A stretch of 64,000 nt of DNA from Sandaracinus amylolyticus. GTDB lineage: Bacteria > Myxococcota_A > Polyangia > Polyangiales > Sandaracinaceae. The stretch is taken from the NCBI RefSeq assembly GCF_000737325.1, contig NZ_CP011125.1, positions 7,874,001 through 7,938,000 of the forward strand, read 5' to 3'. Shown piece after piece: positions 61,301 through 64,000 of this stretch (position 1 is its first letter; every line of letters starts with the position of its first letter). Below the pieces are notes generated by a model that ran no database searches, was not told the DNA's origin, and worked only from the letters and a program-made list of their open reading frames with translations. The translations under genes were made by a program, and so were the position numbers.

Positions 61301-64000
61301 CCCGAGGTGCGCATGTCGGGCGACGGGCTGCGCGGGATGGTCGGACTCTCGCGCGTCGACAGCGCGCGCCACGAGCTGCGCATCCTGCTCGAGCACCGCG
61401 CGTTCGCTTCGCGCAGCGAGGGCCTGCCGCACCTGTCGGCGATCGTCGACGTCGACCTGCCGCTCGTCGACGGCGAGCTCGAGGCGCTCAACAGCACCGG
61501 CGAGAGCCGCGTGCGCGGCGCCCTCCGCGAGGCGACGTGCGAGCTCGTCGGCAAGATCGCGACGTCGCTCGACGGCGCGCTGGCGCACGACGAGCCCGCG
61601 CTCGCGCTCGTCGACGCATGGCTCGCCGAGACGGTCGCGGGCGGAAAGAAGCGCGCCGCGTCGGAGCGCGCGATGGACGCGCTGCGGAACGCGTCGGTCT
61701 TCGAGACGGTGCAGGGCGGGCGCGCGTCGATCACCGCGTGCACGGTGTCGCGCCGGACCCTCCGCATCGCCGCGCCGATCGATCGCTGGCTCGGCGCGGC
61801 GCTCGGAGAGGAGCCCGACACGCTGGACGCGCCGATCCTCGCGCTCTCCGGCGATGGCGCGCTCGCGCGGGTCGTGCGTGCGCTCGCGCCCAGCGTGGTC
61901 CGCGACGTGAGCGCCGACGTGCGTCGCCTCCAGGCCACGCGGCGCGTGCGCTGCGGCCTCGCCGAGCGCCCTCGCCTCCGCCACGTGCGCGACACGCGCT
62001 TCCGCTGGACGCTCGAGGATCTGCTCGCGGTCGCGCTTCCCTCGGAGCGCGACGCGTTCGAGGTGCTCGGCATCGGCGAGATCGCGCTGCGCGGCGACGG
62101 CAGCACGCACGTCGCGCTGCACGAAGCGGGTGTGTCGGTGACCAGGCTCGACCTCGATCTGCGACCGAGCGTCGTGATCGCGTGCGAGCCGTCGTTCCCG
62201 GTCTCGCCCGAGGTCGCGCCCGCCGACCGCACGCGCCTCGACGCGGCGGTGCGAGAGGTGCTCGCGCGCGCGATCCGTCATCTCGTCGAGACCGTGCCGC
62301 ACGAGACGCTGCCCGGCTGGGTGCGCGGCGCGCTGCGCGAGAGCGCGCTGCTCGGCGGCCGCGCCCACCTCGAGTCGCTGCCCGATCTGCCGATGTTCGA
62401 GACGACCGCGGGAGGCTGGGCGTCGTTCCGCGATCTGCAGGCCCAGGTCGCGCGCTTCGCGAAGCTCTGGGTCACGCACAACCCCGGACAGAGCCTCGAG
62501 CCGCTCGATCCCGAGCGCATCGCGATCCGCGTGCCGCGCCCCGACGCGACGAACCTCGGCGCGGTGATCGCGACGCAGGACGCGGATCCCGAGCTGCGCC
62601 TCGACGCGATCGCGCGCGCCCACCTCGCGCGCCCCAAGGTCGAGGTCGTCGGGCCCTCGGCGGGCGAGCGCGCGCGTGCGATCGCGGAAGCGCGCATCGA
62701 GGGCCACGAGGGCGTGGTGCTCGCGCTCTTGCCGACGCACGCGAACGTCCGCGCGATGCACGCGTCGCGCGAGCGTCATCCGCTCGGCACCGTGCCCGAT
62801 CCCGCGTCGTGGCCCGCGCTCTCGTGGGTCGACGAGCCGCGCTTCACGCCCGACCGCACGTGGAGCGCGCCCCAGCCGGACGGCGTGCTCGAGGAGGTCT
62901 CCGCCGCGGTGCTGAAGGCTTGCGAGCACGCGCTCGAGAGCGCGTTCCCCGCGCCGGAGCGCCCGTTCGCGATGGTGCGCGTCGATCGCACGTTCTCGAC
63001 GCAGGCGCTCTCGGGTCGCGGCGCGCAGGCGCGCGGCGTGCTGTGGATCGAGCCCGCGGGTGATGCGACGGTCGGCGTGCTCGACGCGTACGAGCGCTCC
63101 GAGCGCGTGCTCTCGACGTCGCGCGGCCCCGCGCGCCTGCCGCTCGCGGGCGAGCTCGCGATCGTCGGCGTCGCGGGCGTGGGCGCGAGCGCGGTGCTCA
63201 CGTCGATCGCGAACCACGCGTACGAGCGCATGACGCGCGACATCGCGCGGCGCCTGGCGCGGAACGAGCGCGGTGCCGAGGAGCGCGATCTCGACCTCGC
63301 GGAGATGGTGCGCGCGGGCGCGCTCGGCTTCGTCGAGCAGACGCACCCGGGCGCCGCGATCGCCCTTCCCTTCCTCGACCTCTCGTACCGCGGCGCGAAG
63401 GGCGACGTGCTCGGTCTCACGCGCGAGCTCGCCGATCGTCAGGCCGCGCTGCTCGTCCCGCCGGCGCGCATCGCGCACGCGCGCGAGCTCGACTGGAAGG
63501 GACCGATCCTCTTCGAAGACGGCTCGCTCGCGGCGACGCGCGCGATCCTCGCGTTCGGCGATCGCGTCGTGCGCTTCGAGCAGGCGCTCGCCGATCGTGT
63601 GCGCGAGACGCCCGTCGTGCGCGCGCAGCCCGAGCAGCTCCCCGCCACCGGCCCGGCGCCGATCGCGCCGACACCCGCGCCGCCGCCGGCCGCGGCGCCG
63701 AAGCGCGTGGAGCCGCCGAAGCCCGCGCCGCGCGCCGCGGATCCGCTCGCCGAGCGTGTCGACGCGACGCTGCGACGCGCGGGCGCGGCGCGCGGATCGA
63801 TGCCGCGCATCCGCGCGCTCCCGCTCTCGACGCAGCCGCTCGCCTCGCTGCGCCCCGACGGCAGTGTCGAGATCGCGCGCGCGCATCCGCTCGCCGACGC
63901 GCTCGCGCGCACCGGCGATCACCCCGACGCGCTCGCCATCCTCGCCGCGCACGTGATCGGCCTCGCTGCGCGCGGCACCGACGACGCGCACGAGGCCGAG
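58331..64000 (+). CDS. Giant protein with degenerate GHKL-like N-terminus (partial)
   Basis: An open frame of at least 1,890 codons runs off the right edge. It begins at an ATG overlapping the Hsp90-like gene stop. Third codon positions are G/C-rich throughout, which supports this strand over the long antisense frames. Residues about 25-110 mirror the partner's GHKL fold: ALEAVRAAASASSTAVHVDGDADDVWVAWEGTPI lines up with the N box and G1 region, but the N-box Asn is Ala and DDGAG is lost, so nucleotide binding is unlikely. The rest is Arg/Ala/Leu-rich with no family recognised; a Pro/Ala linker near 1,770-1,805 precedes a helical end. A paired ATPase-effector or chaperone-substrate role is inference. 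Confidence 0.72.
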   Translation, partial: MSRSRKPRAATGSRVGGGRLRVDAARAVHKLRDYQLADPAMWALEAVRAAASASSTAVHVDGDADDVWVAWEGTPIAREELTRLFDELVSPQASDDRRALRLLATAINTALGLGPRWVDVYTLGDVGEGAARVRYTPDLLAAGHEGTAEGLRRLAPVDATLPAGAPTITRGVVVHLRRFPALEALSLLATGQESRELRYVRRACEDFPIPLRIARGALARHHADGDLLRVRLDASVLGEDRDGFIAIVDPSAARAEPWIDFAELGVVLATQPLELGIPFQTGARVPVRARIDTARLPTNASRSAVRRDERWIAALEEHLVERFGDLVARVVRELGDAPEGAWDVDRRARLRAAALQLAAAWCGGPEWRRLAGALQAVAMPERLAPLFDAPIARDAIGRARSLRELARAEDVGAHTGAEPLPAELAPWIGDVPWVPPGDALARVWGADPPRSARRTIEVARASREARARWLEKPITPPAITPRAEHVVIAPLTAPGRSARSCVPATLFARPDLAGEVALDPSPARASTITLLVEGRATEISRVAVPVSFDAIATASDLRVAADHTCLVADDARGALLLAIDGARVIACESIARRLAGQDAPKGDPVRWVDPDGGLDEHDAARVVRAGIFVAVELLHRLGTGDASAGATRLLESKSPLLDAPVWPTVTGERVSLADLVALGSDPASAIGSVTSVPHAPWEPEGRRVLVLDLRERDLLATLLPGLAIIDYDGATAPPTAARIARGLRAECVAAIEIEAADHRGAIGLHGGAGAIQLTHAGRTLRDVPLPTGAPRAGWLLAIDDDRVVPGASAPRHVPHAAPYDDIMGHLARLVVAMADALLGCEVPGLHAAPLHPAPDRLLLAAFFEACRGVRPSAANVLGRERMQALRKARLFRGAYSDRLSSLDDLVAALGGELVYVTPVAIAEDRSAPPPDFDPLLATDDVAESIGRFFQVRVTNGIAELERRRRDARRHARIEAHRALPKRALELTRCEPEVRMSGDGLRGMVGLSRVDSARHELRILLEHRAFASRSEGLPHLSAIVDVDLPLVDGELEALNSTGESRVRGALREATCELVGKIATSLDGALAHDEPALALVDAWLAETVAGGKKRAASERAMDALRNASVFETVQGGRASITACTVSRRTLRIAAPIDRWLGAALGEEPDTLDAPILALSGDGALARVVRALAPSVVRDVSADVRRLQATRRVRCGLAERPRLRHVRDTRFRWTLEDLLAVALPSERDAFEVLGIGEIALRGDGSTHVALHEAGVSVTRLDLDLRPSVVIACEPSFPVSPEVAPADRTRLDAAVREVLARAIRHLVETVPHETLPGWVRGALRESALLGGRAHLESLPDLPMFETTAGGWASFRDLQAQVARFAKLWVTHNPGQSLEPLDPERIAIRVPRPDATNLGAVIATQDADPELRLDAIARAHLARPKVEVVGPSAGERARAIAEARIEGHEGVVLALLPTHANVRAMHASRERHPLGTVPDPASWPALSWVDEPRFTPDRTWSAPQPDGVLEEVSAAVLKACEHALESAFPAPERPFAMVRVDRTFSTQALSGRGAQARGVLWIEPAGDATVGVLDAYERSERVLSTSRGPARLPLAGELAIVGVAGVGASAVLTSIANHAYERMTRDIARRLARNERGAEERDLDLAEMVRAGALGFVEQTHPGAAIALPFLDLSYRGAKGDVLGLTRELADRQAALLVPPARIAHARELDWKGPILFEDGSLAATRAILAFGDRVVRFEQALADRVRETPVVRAQPEQLPATGPAPIAPTPAPPPAAAPKRVEPPKPAPRAADPLAERVDATLRRAGAARGSMPRIRALPLSTQPLASLRPDGSVEIARAHPLADALARTGDHPDALAILAAHVIGLAARGTDDAHEAE

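Noticed and set aside
58169-63991. A 1,940-codon minus-strand frame and a 1,626-codon + frame over the giant right-end gene
   Set aside because: Both are Arg/Ala-rich without motifs. The frame from the ATG at 58331 overlaps the upstream stop, has G/C-rich third positions and stays open to the edge.
1-64000. tRNA, rRNA, insertion sequences or phage genes
   Set aside because: No T-loop/CCA patterns, transposase motifs, terminal inverted repeats or integrase motifs were recognised on either strand.

Overview
The window is very GC-rich DNA with strong G/C preference at third codon positions, dense gene packing, many GTG starts and 4-base stop/start overlaps. It carries Cys-rich 'myxo' repeats, a MopE-type metal-binding motif, a DUF1552/DUF1592 pair and many small lipoproteins. 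Together these point to a myxobacterium (Myxococcota, probably Polyangiales, Sandaracinus-like). That assignment is inferred from gene content; there is no rRNA or other marker here to prove it. I saw no tRNA, rRNA, insertion sequence, prophage or CRISPR array.

Layout. 1-11.2 kb holds housekeeping and envelope genes: a cut-off lipoprotein and an aldo/keto reductase (-), an M91-type metallopeptidase with a pilin-like N-terminus (+), a LamG lipoprotein (-), the coupled ribosome-assembly GTPases era-der (+), a MopE-like Cys-rich lipoprotein (+), an M1 aminopeptidase lipoprotein (-) and a small lipoprotein pair (+). 11.4-33.9 kb is one almost gapless + strand operon for an ABC-transporter-dependent (group 2-like) capsule. 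It contains kdsD, a small lipoprotein gene, kpsM, kpsT, kpsE and kpsD, then kdsA-kdsC-kdsB, a natural kpsC-kpsS fusion, and a tail of methyltransferase, glycosyltransferase and coiled-coil genes that should build the polysaccharide. A GC-rich hairpin closes it, facing a convergent methyltransferase gene. 35.5-37.2 kb is ettA with a textbook terminator.

37.3-46.5 kb holds a small lipoprotein, a minus-strand run (DUF1592 c-heme-like protein, DUF1552 Tat protein, M19 dipeptidase-like lipoprotein), then a DUF2314 lipoprotein coupled to hrpB. 46.5-55.5 kb (-) is a roughly 2,485-residue lipoprotein with an 18-bp coding tandem repeat, a small membrane protein and a ferritin-like lipoprotein. 55.6-64 kb (+) is a lipoprotein, a 77-residue protein, an Hsp90/GHKL-type ATPase and a giant protein (at least 1,890 residues) that runs off the right edge and begins with what looks like a decayed GHKL fold.

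How the genes work together. Kdo is made (KdsD, A, C) and activated (KdsB). The KpsC-KpsS fusion can build the poly-beta-Kdo linker on lipid, the glycosyltransferases extend it, and KpsM/T/E/D carry the chain to the surface. The most unusual items are the KpsC-KpsS fusion, the 998-residue sulfotransferase-like/GT2/GT4 protein, the pilin-like M91 peptidase, and the three-gene Hsp90-like unit at the right end.
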